Source of the DNA: Sorangium cellulosum So0157-2
GTDB taxonomy: Bacteria > Myxococcota_A > Polyangia > Polyangiales > Polyangiaceae
Reading direction: 5' to 3'
NCBI RefSeq assembly: GCF_000418325.1
Contig: NC_021658.1
Span: 5,877,501-5,941,500 of the forward strand
Length of the DNA stretch: 64,000 nucleotides
The notes beneath the pieces are model-generated. The model saw only the letters and a list, made by a program, of their open reading frames with translations. It ran no database searches and was not told where the DNA came from. How positions within the stretch are numbered: position 1 is the stretch's first letter; the number at the start of each line of letters is the position of its first letter. The position numbers and the translations under genes were made by a program. Shown in pieces: positions 51,772-61,253 of the stretch.

Positions 51772-52764
51772 ATGAAGCGACGATGGGAGAGCGTGGGGAT
51801 CGAGACGAGCGCGCTGGGCCTGGGGTGCTGGGCCATCGCTGGGAAGTGGAACGACCCGGGCGCGAGCTGGGAGTGGCACGGCACCGACGACGCGGAGTCG
51901 ATCCGGGCCATCCGCGCCGGCATCGACGCCGGCGTCACGCTGCTCGACACCGCCGACGTGTACGGGTCGGGACACAGCGAGGTCCTGGTCGGGAAGGCCA
52001 TCCAGGGGATTCGCGATCGTGTCACCCTGGCAACCAAATTCGGTCACGTCTTCGACGAGGAGAAGCACGCCAACCTGGGCAGGACCGACGCCAGCCCGGC
52101 GTACATCCGGCGCGCCGTGGAGGGGAGCCTGCGGCGGCTGGGGACCGATCGAATCGACCTCTACCAGCTCCACATCTGGGAGCACCCGCCGCAGAAGGCC
52201 GGCGAGGTGGTGGAGGTGCTCGAGCAGCTCGTGAAGGAGGGGAAGATACGCGCTTACGGCTGGAGCACCGACGTGAAGGCCTCGGTCGAGGCCTTCGCCC
52301 GCGGCCCGCACTGCGGCGCGGCCCAGATCCTGCTCAACGTGTTCGAGGGGAACGACCGGCTGATCGCCTACGGCGAGGGCAAAGGGCTGGCGCTCCTGTG
52401 CCGGAGCCCGCTGGCCATGGGCATGCTCTCGGGCCGGTACACGAAGGGCGAGACCCTGCCCCGCGGCGACGTGCGGACCAGCAACTTCGAGTGGATCACC
52501 TGGTTCAAGGACGGCAAGGTGAACCCCAATTACGCCCGCCGCCTGGAGGCCGCCCGCGAGATCCTGACCAGCAACGGCCGGACCCTGGTCCAGGGCGCGC
52601 TGGCGTGGATCTGGGCCAAGAGCCCGAACACCATCCCCATCCCCGGCTTCAAGAGCACGGCCCAGGCCGTGGAGAACGCGCGGGCCATGGAGAAGGGGGC
52701 GCTCACCGCCGAGCAGGCGCGCCAGGTGGCGGAGCTCGTGGCGTACGAGGATCGGAACCTGTAG
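51772..52764 (+). CDS. Aldo-keto reductase
   Basis: This is a 330-residue NADPH-dependent aldo-keto reductase (TIM barrel). The catalytic tetrad is in GVTLLDTADVYGSG (Asp, Tyr), VTLATKFGHV (Lys) and YQLHIWEHP (His). The ATG at 51772 is preceded by AGGAGG. The NADP-binding end shows PIPGFKSTAQAVEN. The substrate is not apparent. It is convergent with the MocR/PdxR-type regulator gene downstream (60 bp); some such pairs act on pyridoxal or amino-acid derived aldehydes, but nothing here proves it. Confidence 0.93.
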   Translation: MKRRWESVGIETSALGLGCWAIAGKWNDPGASWEWHGTDDAESIRAIRAGIDAGVTLLDTADVYGSGHSEVLVGKAIQGIRDRVTLATKFGHVFDEEKHANLGRTDASPAYIRRAVEGSLRRLGTDRIDLYQLHIWEHPPQKAGEVVEVLEQLVKEGKIRAYGWSTDVKASVEAFARGPHCGAAQILLNVFEGNDRLIAYGEGKGLALLCRSPLAMGMLSGRYTKGETLPRGDVRTSNFEWITWFKDGKVNPNYARRLEAAREILTSNGRTLVQGALAWIWAKSPNTIPIPGFKSTAQAVENARAMEKGALTAEQARQVAELVAYEDRNL

Positions 52765-52824
52765 AGCCCGCCCATCGACTCCGCCTGTCCCGATCGCAAC
52801 GCCGCGGGCGCGGCGGCGAAGGGC

Positions 52825-54234
52825 TCATGGCGAACGGATCTCACGGTCCGTATTCCGCTCGACGAGGGCTCCAAGCAGCTCGAGACCCTCGTCGAGCTTC
52901 TCGTCCGCCACGTTGCCATAGCCGATCACCAGCGCGTCGCTCGCGTGGGGCGGCTCGGCCCGGAACTCGTCCTCGGTCGAGATCCGCAGCCCCTCCGCGC
53001 TGCAGGCGTCGGTGAAGAACGGGCCGAAGCGCCGCCCGCCGAAGCGCGCGTGCAGGTGGAATCCGGTCTCGCCGCCGCTGGTGCGGACCTCATCCCCGTA
53101 GCGGGTCCCCAGGAAGTCGAGGACCGCTTCCAGCCGGGCGCGGTAGCGCCGCTTCATGGCGAAGATATGGCGCTCGAGATGGCCCTCCTCGATGAAGCGG
53201 GCCAGCGTCCGCTGGTGCGGGACGGAGCCCCGGAGGTTGGTGCGCCGCACCAGGTCCGCGATCGGGCCGACGAGGTGGGGCGGGGCGATGAGATACCCGA
53301 CCCGCACGAACGGCGCCAGGCACTTCGAGAAGGTCCCCAGGTAGACGACGCGCTCGGCGTCGAGCGAGGCGAGCGGCGGGACCGGGCTGCCGCGGAAGCG
53401 GAACTCGGAGTCGTAATCGTCCTCGAGCACCAGCCCTTCGGCCGGGGCGACCAGCTCCAGGAACTTCACCCGCCGCTTGAGGGGCAGGAGCGCGCCGGTC
53501 GGGAACTGGTGGGAGGGCGTCAGATAGAAGAGCGCGCCGCGGGGCACCTCGCCCAGGCCGGAAGGGAGCGCGCCGGCGTCGTCGACGTGCATCGGGCGGC
53601 AGCGGAACCCGGCCGAGCCGAAGACGTCGCGAGCGAAGGTGAGCCCGGGCTCCTCGCAGAAAAGGGTCGTGGCGGGGAGGAGCCGTGAGAGCAGCGACAG
53701 GGAATGCGAGGTGCCGGAGGTGATGCAGATCTGCTCCGGATCGGCGGCCAGCCCGCGGAACCGGTAGAGGTAGTCGGAGATGGCCTGGCGCAGCCGGGCG
53801 TCGCCGAGCGCCGGGCCGTAGGAGAGGTCGGCGGCGAGCGCCAGAGAGAGCGCGTCGTCGGCGGCGCGGCGCCACGCTTGCCGCGGGAAGCTGGCGAGAT
53901 CGGGGATCCCGGGGGTGAAGTCGAAGCGGATGGTGGGCCGGTGCGGCCGGAGGGGGGCCGCCCCCGAGACGCTGGCGTGCGGCGTCCGCACGGGCAGCGC
54001 GGCGGCGTAGGTCCCATGGCCCGCCCGGGTCTCGAAATAGCCTTCGCCGGTGAGCTGCTCGTAAGCGTCCGTCACCAGCCGCCGGGAGATCCCCAGCTCC
54101 GCGGCCAGCAGGCGCGAGGGGGGCAGCCTGGCGCCGGGCGCGAGCTCGCCGGCGACGACGGCCTGGCGCAGCCCGTCCGCGAGCTGGAGCGCCAGGGAGC
54201 GCCGCGAGGCGCGATCGAGCACGATGCCGAACAC
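52825..54234 (-). CDS. MocR/PdxR-type GntR regulator with aminotransferase domain
   Basis: This is a 469-residue regulator. The first 70 residues are a GntR winged HTH (LADGLRQAVVAGELAPGARL, LGISRRLVTDAYEQLTGEGY). Residues 120-460 are an aminotransferase class I fold with ITSGTSHSLSLLSRLL, FYLTPSHQFPTGALLP, EDDYDSEF and the PLP Lys in LGTFSKCLAP. Members use pyridoxal phosphate, alone or as an external aldimine with an amino acid, as the effector. Possible targets are vitamin B6 or amino-acid genes; the aldo-keto reductase gene is the closest. Confidence 0.93.
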   Translation of the reverse strand: MFGIVLDRASRRSLALQLADGLRQAVVAGELAPGARLPPSRLLAAELGISRRLVTDAYEQLTGEGYFETRAGHGTYAAALPVRTPHASVSGAAPLRPHRPTIRFDFTPGIPDLASFPRQAWRRAADDALSLALAADLSYGPALGDARLRQAISDYLYRFRGLAADPEQICITSGTSHSLSLLSRLLPATTLFCEEPGLTFARDVFGSAGFRCRPMHVDDAGALPSGLGEVPRGALFYLTPSHQFPTGALLPLKRRVKFLELVAPAEGLVLEDDYDSEFRFRGSPVPPLASLDAERVVYLGTFSKCLAPFVRVGYLIAPPHLVGPIADLVRRTNLRGSVPHQRTLARFIEEGHLERHIFAMKRRYRARLEAVLDFLGTRYGDEVRTSGGETGFHLHARFGGRRFGPFFTDACSAEGLRISTEDEFRAEPPHASDALVIGYGNVADEKLDEGLELLGALVERNTDREIRSP

Positions 54235-54313
54235 GGAACGATCATAGTGCTTCGACGCACGAGCAGACCAGCGGCGCCGGCATGGGATCGCGGGGAGACG
54301 CGTCGTCGCTGGG

Positions 54314-55705
54314 CTAGCCCTCGGGGCAGGGGGGCTTCGGGTCAGGGCACGGCTGGCCCTCGACCCAGGGGCGCGTCTGCTCGCAGCCGCTCACGTCCTC
54401 GAAGGTGTTTCCAGAGACGAAATCGGGCCCCGCGGTGCCGTTCCAGCCGCGGGTGACGCCGTGGCCGGCGACGTGGCGGAACGTCGACCCCTGGATGAAC
54501 GCGCTGCTCGGCGCCTGGCTGAAGATGACGGCGCCGTTGAAGGTCGTGAGATCGTTGCAGCTGAGCAGGATGCAGCCGCAGTCGTACCCCGCATACTCGA
54601 CGATGACGTTCTCCAGGACGTTCTCGTCGCGCGGGATGCCGCCGAACCAGAGCCCGCCCCAGTCGCCGGGCGCGGGGGCCTCCGCGGCCGAGGTGAAGAC
54701 GATGGGCTTCTCCGGCGTGCCCAGCGCGCGGAGGGCGCCGCTCGCGGCGAAATCGCCGGTGAAGTGCTCGATCTGCATGAAGTTGCCGGGCTCGAACCGG
54801 ATGGTGACGCCGGGCTCGATGGTGAGCGTCGTGAGCGGCGCGCCCTCGCCGCCGCCGCCGATGTTGAAGCGGGCGTCGCGCCAGTCGCCGAAGTGGTAGG
54901 GCACGCCGCGGTCGCGCAGGGTCGTGTCCTGCTGCAGCCCGGAGGTCTGATTGGCGCCCTCGTCCTGGATCAGGATCTCGTCCCTTCGATTGCCGGTGTA
55001 CACGCCGACCGGGATCGAGCCGAGCGCCTGCTCGCCGAGCTCCAGCGGATACGGGTGCTCCTCGCTGCCGCTCTCGGTGATCACGAGATCGGTGGAGCCC
55101 TCGGCGAACGCCGACGCCCGCAAGAGGAGCACCCCGGCGCCGAGCGACCCGCGCACCGTCACGTGGTCGACGAGCAGCACCGGCGCCGCGGGGGTCACGG
55201 ACCCGCCGTACGCGGAGAGGGCCGCGTTCGCGTGGAAGCGATCGCCGCCGCCGCCCTCGAGCGTCACGTGGCGGAGGGTCGCCTTGCCCGGCCACGCGAC
55301 GTGCACGTCGTTCCACCGCGCGCCCTCGCTGCCGCGGAACGTGATCGGCCGCGCTTCGGTGCCCTCGGCCTTCAGCTCGGCGCCCTCATCCATCGCGGAG
55401 ATGCCCGTGTCCTCCTCGAGCAGCACCTCGGCGCACGGCTCGATCGTGAGCGTCACGCCGGGGCGGAGGCGGACAGGGAAGCTCACGACGTGCGGGCTCC
55501 CCTCCGCGGTCCAGGTCTCATTGTCGCTCACATCGCCCGAGTGAACCGTCGGGCCGCCGGACGGCGCGGGGCACCCCGGCTCGGCCGAGCCGCCGGCCCC
55601 ACCCGCAGCGCCAGCGCCGGCAGGGGGTGGGTCGCCGGGATCGCACGCGACGAGGAACATCACACCTGCCGCAGTGAGCGTAACTACAACGTTGCGTAGA
55701 ACCAT
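54314..55705 (-). CDS. Right-handed beta-helix lipoprotein
   Basis: This is a 463-residue exported lipoprotein. ATG 55705 is preceded by AAAGGACACAGGGAT and the signal ends in FLVAC; a Gly/Ala linker follows. The body is repetitive beta-helix sequence (RPGVTLTIEPCAEVLLEED, ATLRHVTLEGG, TLTIEPGVTIRFEPGNF, FTSAAEAPAPGDWGGLWFGG, ENVIVEYAG), similar to polysaccharide-binding or lyase-like proteins but without lyase residues. Four or more Cys near the end (GYDCGCILLSCND) may form disulfides. A surface or matrix role is likely. Confidence 0.8.
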   Translation of the reverse strand: MVLRNVVVTLTAAGVMFLVACDPGDPPPAGAGAAGGAGGSAEPGCPAPSGGPTVHSGDVSDNETWTAEGSPHVVSFPVRLRPGVTLTIEPCAEVLLEEDTGISAMDEGAELKAEGTEARPITFRGSEGARWNDVHVAWPGKATLRHVTLEGGGGDRFHANAALSAYGGSVTPAAPVLLVDHVTVRGSLGAGVLLLRASAFAEGSTDLVITESGSEEHPYPLELGEQALGSIPVGVYTGNRRDEILIQDEGANQTSGLQQDTTLRDRGVPYHFGDWRDARFNIGGGGEGAPLTTLTIEPGVTIRFEPGNFMQIEHFTGDFAASGALRALGTPEKPIVFTSAAEAPAPGDWGGLWFGGIPRDENVLENVIVEYAGYDCGCILLSCNDLTTFNGAVIFSQAPSSAFIQGSTFRHVAGHGVTRGWNGTAGPDFVSGNTFEDVSGCEQTRPWVEGQPCPDPKPPCPEG

Positions 55706-56086
55706 ATCCCTGTGTCCTTTGTGAGCGCCTGTGCGTCCGCGCACACAGGCAAAGACGCAGAGATTAGCGCATTCGCGTCGAATCCACAGGGGCTTTGCAC
55801 ACCAGAGCTCGTCCCCTCGCGGCAGGATCGCGCGACGCACGCGGCCGAACCGCCGTGTTCTCCGAGGCCGGTGGGCAGCCGCGCACCTGCGGATGTAATG
55901 TGAGCTCTTAGCTGGACGTGGTCTCGTGCCGCAATCCGCCGAGGCGAACGAGCAGACGTTCGACGTCGCCTGCTCGAGGCCGTGAATCGGCGCAAGCCAC
56001 GAGACGTGGAGCGAGATCATGCACCCCGAGTTCACGGTGCATCACCCGCTGTGCAAGCCTGGACGCGAGGGGGCGGGCCTCCGGGA
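55706..56086. other. 381-bp intergenic region
   Basis: No gene is supported. Around 55,725-55,760 is an imperfect hairpin (CCTGTGCG facing CACAGG) followed by CAAAGACGCAGAGA, a relative of the CGCAAAG element at 21.86 kb. Short open frames beyond it have no recognisable content. Confidence 0.4.
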
Positions 56087-57619
56087 TCAGCCGGTCACGT
56101 TGTCCCAGGCCACCGCGGTCGGCCCGAGGAGCGAGCGCCCGTTGGTCGCGATGACCTCCTTGTACCAGGAGAACGAGTCCTTCGGGATCCGGCGCTGGGT
56201 CTGGTAATCGACGTAGACGAGCCCGAACCGCTCCCTGTAGCCCTCGGCCCATTCGAAGTTGTCGAGGAGCGACCAGGCCCAGTATCCGAAGACGTCGACG
56301 CCCTCCTTCACCGCCCGCGACAGGCCGAGCAGGTACCGGTGCATCAGATCGATGCGCTGCGGGTCGTGCACCTTCCCGTCGAGGAAGACCTGGTCCCGCG
56401 TGGCCGTGCCGTGCTCGGTGATCCCGATGGGCAGCTTGTACCGCTCCCAGAAGTACCTCGTGCCCCAGTACAGGGTGCTGGGGACCACCTGCAGCCAGTC
56501 GAGCGTCGCGCGCGGGTAGCCGGGCGGGGACGCGACGCGCTCGGGCTTGCCGTCCTTGCCCCGCCGCCACGTGCCCGCCGAGTACATGTTGAGCCCGAGG
56601 TAGTCGAGCGGCCGCTTGATCTGGTCGAAGTCGCTGGAGGGGAAGTCGGGCACGTCATTGCCGAAGAGCTTGAGGCCGCTCTCCGGATACCGCCCCTCGA
56701 GCACCGGCGCGATCCACCAGGCGTTGTTCCAGGGGTGCCGCTCGTAGACCGAGAAGATCGCCTCGCGCGCCGCCTCGACGTCGCCCGGGTCCTCCGTCGC
56801 GGGGCGCTGGACCTGGGTCGCGAGCACGTAGCCGATCTTCGCCGCCTTGGCCGCGGCGCGCAGGGCGTCCACCTGCTTGCCGTGGGCGCGCATCTGGTTG
56901 TGCGCGGCGGTCAGGTAGTCCCGGTACGGGAGCTTGAGCCCGGGGGCGAAGTGCCCCTCGAGGAGCGCGTTGCCGATGAACGCCTGCGGCTCGTTCTGCG
57001 TCACCCACCACGGCACGCGATCGCCGAGCCGCTCTGCGACGACGGTCGTGTAGTCGGCGAACCAGTCGGCGACGTCCCGCTGGAGGAACCCGCCGCGGTC
57101 CTGGAGCGCCTGGGGGAAGTCCCAGTGGAACAGCGTGCACAGCGGCACGATGCCGAGGCGGAGGAGCTCGTCGACGAGCCGGTCGTAGAAGTCGAGCCCT
57201 TTCTGGTTGACCTTGCCCGTGCCCTCCGGGAGGACGCGCGTCCACGAGACGCTGAAGCGATAGCTCTTGGCCCCGAGCTCGGCGAGCAGCCCGAAGTCCT
57301 CCTTGTAGCGATGGTAGTGGTCGCACGCGACGTTCCCGGTGTGCCCTTCGAAGACCTTCCCGGGGGTGTTCGAGAAGACGTCCCACACGGAGGGGCCGCG
57401 GCCGTCCTCGGTGGCGGCGCCTTCGATCTGGTAGGCCGCGGTGGCCGCGCCCCACAGGAAGCCCTCGGGGAACGGCGCGGCCGTCGTGCCTGCCGGCCCC
57501 GCGCCGGCCGACGGGGCGGGCGCCGAGCCGGATGCGGCGGCCGCGGCAGCGGACGGGGCGGGCGAGGCGCCAGGGGCGTTGTGCTGGGTGAGCGACTCGG
57601 AAGGAGTGGAAGCGGACAT
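56087..57619 (-). CDS. Glycoside hydrolase family 1 beta-glucosidase
   Basis: This is a 510-residue GH1 enzyme cleaving terminal beta-glucosides or beta-galactosides. The barrel starts with FPEGFLWGAATAAYQIEGA. The acid/base Glu is in WWVTQNEPQAF, and the nucleophile Glu in LPIGITEHGTATRD, where ITENG of most GH1 enzymes is ITEHG. GYWAWSLLDNFEWAEGY forms the end of the substrate pocket. The first 45 residues are a flexible Ala/Ser/Pro stretch without a signal peptide, so it may be cytoplasmic. It is divergent from the quinone oxidoreductase gene. Confidence 0.95.
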   Translation of the reverse strand: MSASTPSESLTQHNAPGASPAPSAAAAAASGSAPAPSAGAGPAGTTAAPFPEGFLWGAATAAYQIEGAATEDGRGPSVWDVFSNTPGKVFEGHTGNVACDHYHRYKEDFGLLAELGAKSYRFSVSWTRVLPEGTGKVNQKGLDFYDRLVDELLRLGIVPLCTLFHWDFPQALQDRGGFLQRDVADWFADYTTVVAERLGDRVPWWVTQNEPQAFIGNALLEGHFAPGLKLPYRDYLTAAHNQMRAHGKQVDALRAAAKAAKIGYVLATQVQRPATEDPGDVEAAREAIFSVYERHPWNNAWWIAPVLEGRYPESGLKLFGNDVPDFPSSDFDQIKRPLDYLGLNMYSAGTWRRGKDGKPERVASPPGYPRATLDWLQVVPSTLYWGTRYFWERYKLPIGITEHGTATRDQVFLDGKVHDPQRIDLMHRYLLGLSRAVKEGVDVFGYWAWSLLDNFEWAEGYRERFGLVYVDYQTQRRIPKDSFSWYKEVIATNGRSLLGPTAVAWDNVTG

Positions 57620-57754
57620 GAGAGCGCATCATCCACGGCGCGCGTTGGGCAGCAATGGGATCGATGCCCGCGGCGCGGCGGCGCGCGGCTGAAGCGTGAA
57701 GCGATGCGTCGATGCCCGCGCCGGTCGCTTGACGGGCCGCTCCGGCTCGGCAAC

Positions 57755-58732
57755 ATGGGCGGCATGCTCGCGATCCGACCGAGAGCCGCTGGCGGCCCCG
57801 AGGTGATGACGCTGGAGGAGCACCCGACGCCGACGCCAGGCCCGGGTGAAGCCGTGGTCCGCGTCGAGGCCGCCGGGGTGAACTTCATCGACATCTACCA
57901 GCGGAGCGGCCAGTACAAGATCGAGCCGCCGATCCCGCTCGGGCTCGAGGGCGCGGGGCGCGTCGAGGCCGTGGGGCCGGCGGTCGCCGGGGTGAGGGAA
58001 GGGGACGAGGTCGCGTGGGCCGGCGGCCCCGGCTCGTACGCGACGCACGTGCGCATCCCGGTCGCGAAGCTGGTCCCGGTGCCCGCGGGCGTCGGCGCGA
58101 AGCGCGCGGCGGCGGCGATGCTCCAGGGCATGACCGCGCATTACCTCGTGCGCTCCACGTTCGCGCTCGGGCCGGGCCACACGTGCCTGGTCCACGCGGC
58201 GGCGGGCGGGATGGGGCTGCTCCTCTGCCAGATGGCGAAGCGGCTCGGCGCCCGCGTGATCGGCACCGTCTCGACCGAGGAGAAGGCGCGGCTCGCGCGC
58301 GAGGCCGGCGCCGACGAGGTGATCCTGTACACGCAGGCCGACGTCGAGGTCGAGGCGCGCCGGCTCACGGGCGGCGCCGGGGTCGACGTGGTCTACGACG
58401 GGGTCGGGCGCGACACGTTCGAGAAGAGCCTGGGCGCGCTCCGCCCGCGCGGCATGCTGGTGCTCTTCGGCCAGTCGAGCGGGCCGGTGCCCGCGTTCGA
58501 CCCGCAGATCCTGAGCCAGAAGGGGTCGCTCTTCCTGACGCGGCCGACCCTCGGGCACTACACGGCGACGCGCGAGGAGCTGCTCCAGCGCGCCGAGGAC
58601 GTGCTCGGCGCGATCGCGCGCGGCGAGCTCACGATCTCGGTCGGCGCGACGTACCCGCTCGCCGAGGCGGCGGAGGCGCACCGCGCGCTCGCCGGGCGGG
58701 CGACGACGGGGAAGGTGCTGCTCATCCCGTAG
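57755..58732 (+). CDS. Quinone oxidoreductase-like zinc-independent dehydrogenase
   Basis: This is a 325-residue medium-chain dehydrogenase of the quinone oxidoreductase type: NFIDIYQRSGQYK, PLGLEGAGRVEAVG, MLQGMTAHYLVRSTF and the NADPH site VHAAAGGMGLLLCQMAK followed by GARVIGTVST. It lacks the structural-zinc Cys set, as do other members. It reduces quinones or alpha,beta-unsaturated carbonyls by NADPH. ATG 57755 or 57764 is the start. It stands beside the remains of an amidohydrolase gene. Confidence 0.93.
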   Translation: MGGMLAIRPRAAGGPEVMTLEEHPTPTPGPGEAVVRVEAAGVNFIDIYQRSGQYKIEPPIPLGLEGAGRVEAVGPAVAGVREGDEVAWAGGPGSYATHVRIPVAKLVPVPAGVGAKRAAAAMLQGMTAHYLVRSTFALGPGHTCLVHAAAGGMGLLLCQMAKRLGARVIGTVSTEEKARLAREAGADEVILYTQADVEVEARRLTGGAGVDVVYDGVGRDTFEKSLGALRPRGMLVLFGQSSGPVPAFDPQILSQKGSLFLTRPTLGHYTATREELLQRAEDVLGAIARGELTISVGATYPLAEAAEAHRALAGRATTGKVLLIP

Positions 58733-58779
58733 AGCGCCGGACGAGCGGCGGTCCGTCCGCGTGGCGCGGCCGGCGGACG

Positions 58780-59001
58780 CGCATCGAGCACGGCGATCTG
58801 CTCCTCCCGTCGGACGTCGCGCGCGCCCGGGCGCTCGGCGCCATGGTCGGCCGGCTCGCCGATCTCGCGGTGCTCTCGCGCGACGTCTTTGGTCCCATCT
58901 CTCCCGAGGAGCTGGTGGGCACGACGAGCGAGCTCACGAGGGTCGGCGGCGAGATCGTATGGGAGTCCGGGGCGCTCGCGCTGGACCGCGAGGCGCGGTA
59001 G
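58780..59001 (+). pseudogene. Remnant of an amidohydrolase (YtcJ-like)
   Basis: The frame reads RIEHGDLLLPSDVARARALG and then jumps to MVGRLADLAVLSRDVFG, ISPEELVGTTSELTRVGGEI and ends VWESG with a stop. The first part matches the His-containing metal-site block of YtcJ-type amidohydrolases, the second the C-terminal end of the same family. The normal distance between them is far greater, so an internal piece and the whole N-terminus are gone. Confidence 0.65.
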
Positions 59002-59071
59002 CGCGTACCGGCGCAAGGTTGACCGCGCGCCCTCCGCGCCGGTACGCTGCCGGCGCGGAGGTGCTCATCTC

Positions 59072-59437
59072 ATGTCCGAACGTCCCACGCTTGCTCCCGA
59101 GAAGGTTTCCGACGCGGTGAGGTCGCAGATCGCGAGCTTTCATCGATCCATCGTGGACGAGGTCGCGGGCACCGTGGGCCGCGACCGGGTGGTCGTCGTC
59201 GGGATGGCCCAGAATCCCTTCGTGAAGAAGACGCGCCAGCTGCTCGATGGAGAGGGCGTGAGATATACTTACCTGGAATACGGGAGTTACCTCTCCAAGT
59301 GGAAGGAGCGGCTCGCCATCAAGCTTTGGGCCGGCTTTCCGACGTTCCCCATGGTGTTCGTCGACGGGGTCCTCGAGGGCGGCTACGCGGAGCTCGTGAA
59401 GCTCCGCGATCAGGGCAAGCTCAAGAAGCAACCGTGA
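59072..59437 (+). CDS. Glutaredoxin-like protein with no cysteine
   Basis: This is a 121-residue thioredoxin-fold protein. It has RVVVVGMAQNPFVKKTRQLL where glutaredoxins have the CxxC/CxxS redox site, then YTYLEYGSYLSKWKERLAIKLWAG and the cis-Pro loop with GFPTFPMVFVDG and LEGGYAEL. Not one Cys occurs in the whole protein. It cannot do thiol redox chemistry, but a glutathione-binding pocket may remain. ATG 59072 has a weak ribosome site. It may be a binding or structural relative. Confidence 0.85.
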   Translation: MSERPTLAPEKVSDAVRSQIASFHRSIVDEVAGTVGRDRVVVVGMAQNPFVKKTRQLLDGEGVRYTYLEYGSYLSKWKERLAIKLWAGFPTFPMVFVDGVLEGGYAELVKLRDQGKLKKQP

Positions 59438-59483
59438 GCGGGCGCGGATGAACGCCGAGCACGGCACGCGCACCAGAGCGGAC

Positions 59484-60960
59484 ATGGACGGACGCAAGGG
59501 TCGTGTGGGCCCTGTTTCGGCGCTGAAGAGGTACGCTTCCGCTGCGCTCTCTCTCGCGTGATCCTCGCTGCTGCGTGCGAGCCGGTCGGGGGGGGGGCGG
59601 GGGAGCTTTCAGCTCGTCGGGGGAGGGCGGCAGCGGGGGGCCAGGTGGCGCGACCGGCACCGGGGGTGCCGGCGGCGAGGGCGGCGCGACTGGCACCGGC
59701 GGCGAGGGCGGTGGCCTCACCGGCAATGCCGGGCTCGGCGCGCCAGCGTGGGCGCACGTCTATCCCAATGACGGCAATGCTCAAGGCCTCTGCATCGCCA
59801 GCGACGCCTCGGGCAACTTCTACGTGACGGGCGAGTTCGAAGGGACCGTCGACTTCGGCGTCGGCCCGATGACCAGCGCTGGAGGCTCGGACATCTTCCT
59901 CCTCAAGCTCGATCCCTCGGGCGCGACGCTCTGGAGCAAGCGCTTCGGGAGCCCTCACGGCGAGACCGCCTTCGACGTGACCATCGACGCGAGCGGCGAT
60001 CTCTTGCTGGTCGGCTCGTACGGGGGCGACGCCGCCGTTCCCAGCGTCGACTTCGGCGGGGGTCCGCTCCCGGCCCCGGGCACGTTCTCCAGCGCGGGCT
60101 TCGTGGTCAAGCTCGACCCGGATGGAAGCCACCTCTGGAGCCGTGGGGCCCTCGTCTCCGAGTTCACGGAGCTCCGGCGCCAGAGCGCGGAAACGATCGC
60201 CGTCGATGCGCTCGGCAATGCGTACGTGACCCTCCACAGCGCTGGAGACACCGAGGGGGTCGTGTCCGTGGCGAGGCTGGACGCCGAGGGCGCTCTCGTC
60301 TGGACGCGCGAGATCCCCACAGCAGGGAACCTCAACCGCCACGGAGACCTCGCGCTCGACAGCGCCGGCAACGTGCTGGCCGTGAGCGAGTCCAAGTATT
60401 CGCCGACCGGATACTGCCCCTGCGTCCTGCAGTTCGCCGTCACGAAATTCGCGCCGACGGGCGATGTGATCTGGAGCTGGCTGATCGGCCCTGAGTCGCC
60501 GCGCGACACGTACCCCGAAACCGGCGTGGGCGCCGTGGCGGTCGCGGTCGACGCGGCGGACGAGATCTTCCTGTCCGGCTGGAGCTTCGACGAGTTCGAT
60601 TTCGGCGACGGCGGGCTTCCCGGGGGGCCCCTGCTCGTCAAGCTGGATGCGGAGGGCGAGCTCATCTTCAGCTGGCCAGCCAACTTCAACAGCGCGATCG
60701 CCGCGGACGCCGCCGGGGCGATCTTCCTCTCGGGCAACGCATCGACCTCGATCAACGGCCTCGCCGGGCACGACGCGGACAGGACTGAGAGCTGGACCAT
60801 CTTTTTTTGGGGCCAGAGCCACACGCGGGATATGTGCGTCTCCCCCCTCGGCACGATCGCTCTCACCGGCACGGCCTACGACGAGGAGGTCGGCTTCGGA
60901 TCCGACGCGATCCCCGTCGGGCATCCTTCGGAAGCCTTCGTCGCGGCTTTCACCCACTAG
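59484..60960 (+). CDS. Beta-propeller repeat lipoprotein with two apparent frameshifts
   Basis: This is a paralogue of 49911-51593. From 59575 the frame encodes 461 residues: a Gly-rich linker, then propeller blades (GNFYVTGEFEGTVDFGVGPM, DIFLLKLDPSGATLWSKRFG and relatives), ending at TAG. The signal peptide lies upstream in other frames: ATG 59484 reads RVGPVSALKRYASAALSLA and stops at a TGA, while VILAAACEP (lipobox) lies one frame over, and a run of ten G at 59588-59597 leads into the linker frame. Two one-base losses, one near 59,556-59,560 and one in the G run, would explain it. Either the gene is damaged, switched by the G run, or the sequence is wrong. Confidence 0.7.
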
Positions 60961-61253
60961 CGCCGTCAGCGGCCCCTCGGACGCCTTCGTCTTGGCCCTC
61001 TCCCCGTAGCGCCGGCCGCACGCGCGCCCCCAGCGCGCAGGCCGCCTCGGCCGCGGCAGCGCGACGCGACGCGCGAAACGCCGCGCCGGCCAGCGATTCC
61101 GTGATATGCGGGAAGACGCGGCGCGCCCTCGCGGCCGTCGCCGCGCTGAAGGAAGGCAGCACGGAGGCACCTCGTGACATCGCTCGGGATCCACGCAAGG
61201 CGGCGGCATGACGAGGCGAGCGGCGCGGCACGACGGCCGGCAGGCGGCGCGCC

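Noticed and set aside
55908..56570. Minus-strand frame ending RLLVRLGGLRHETTSS
   Set aside because: Some protein-like texture at the end, but it overlaps the GH1 gene in a shadow frame and has no start of its own.
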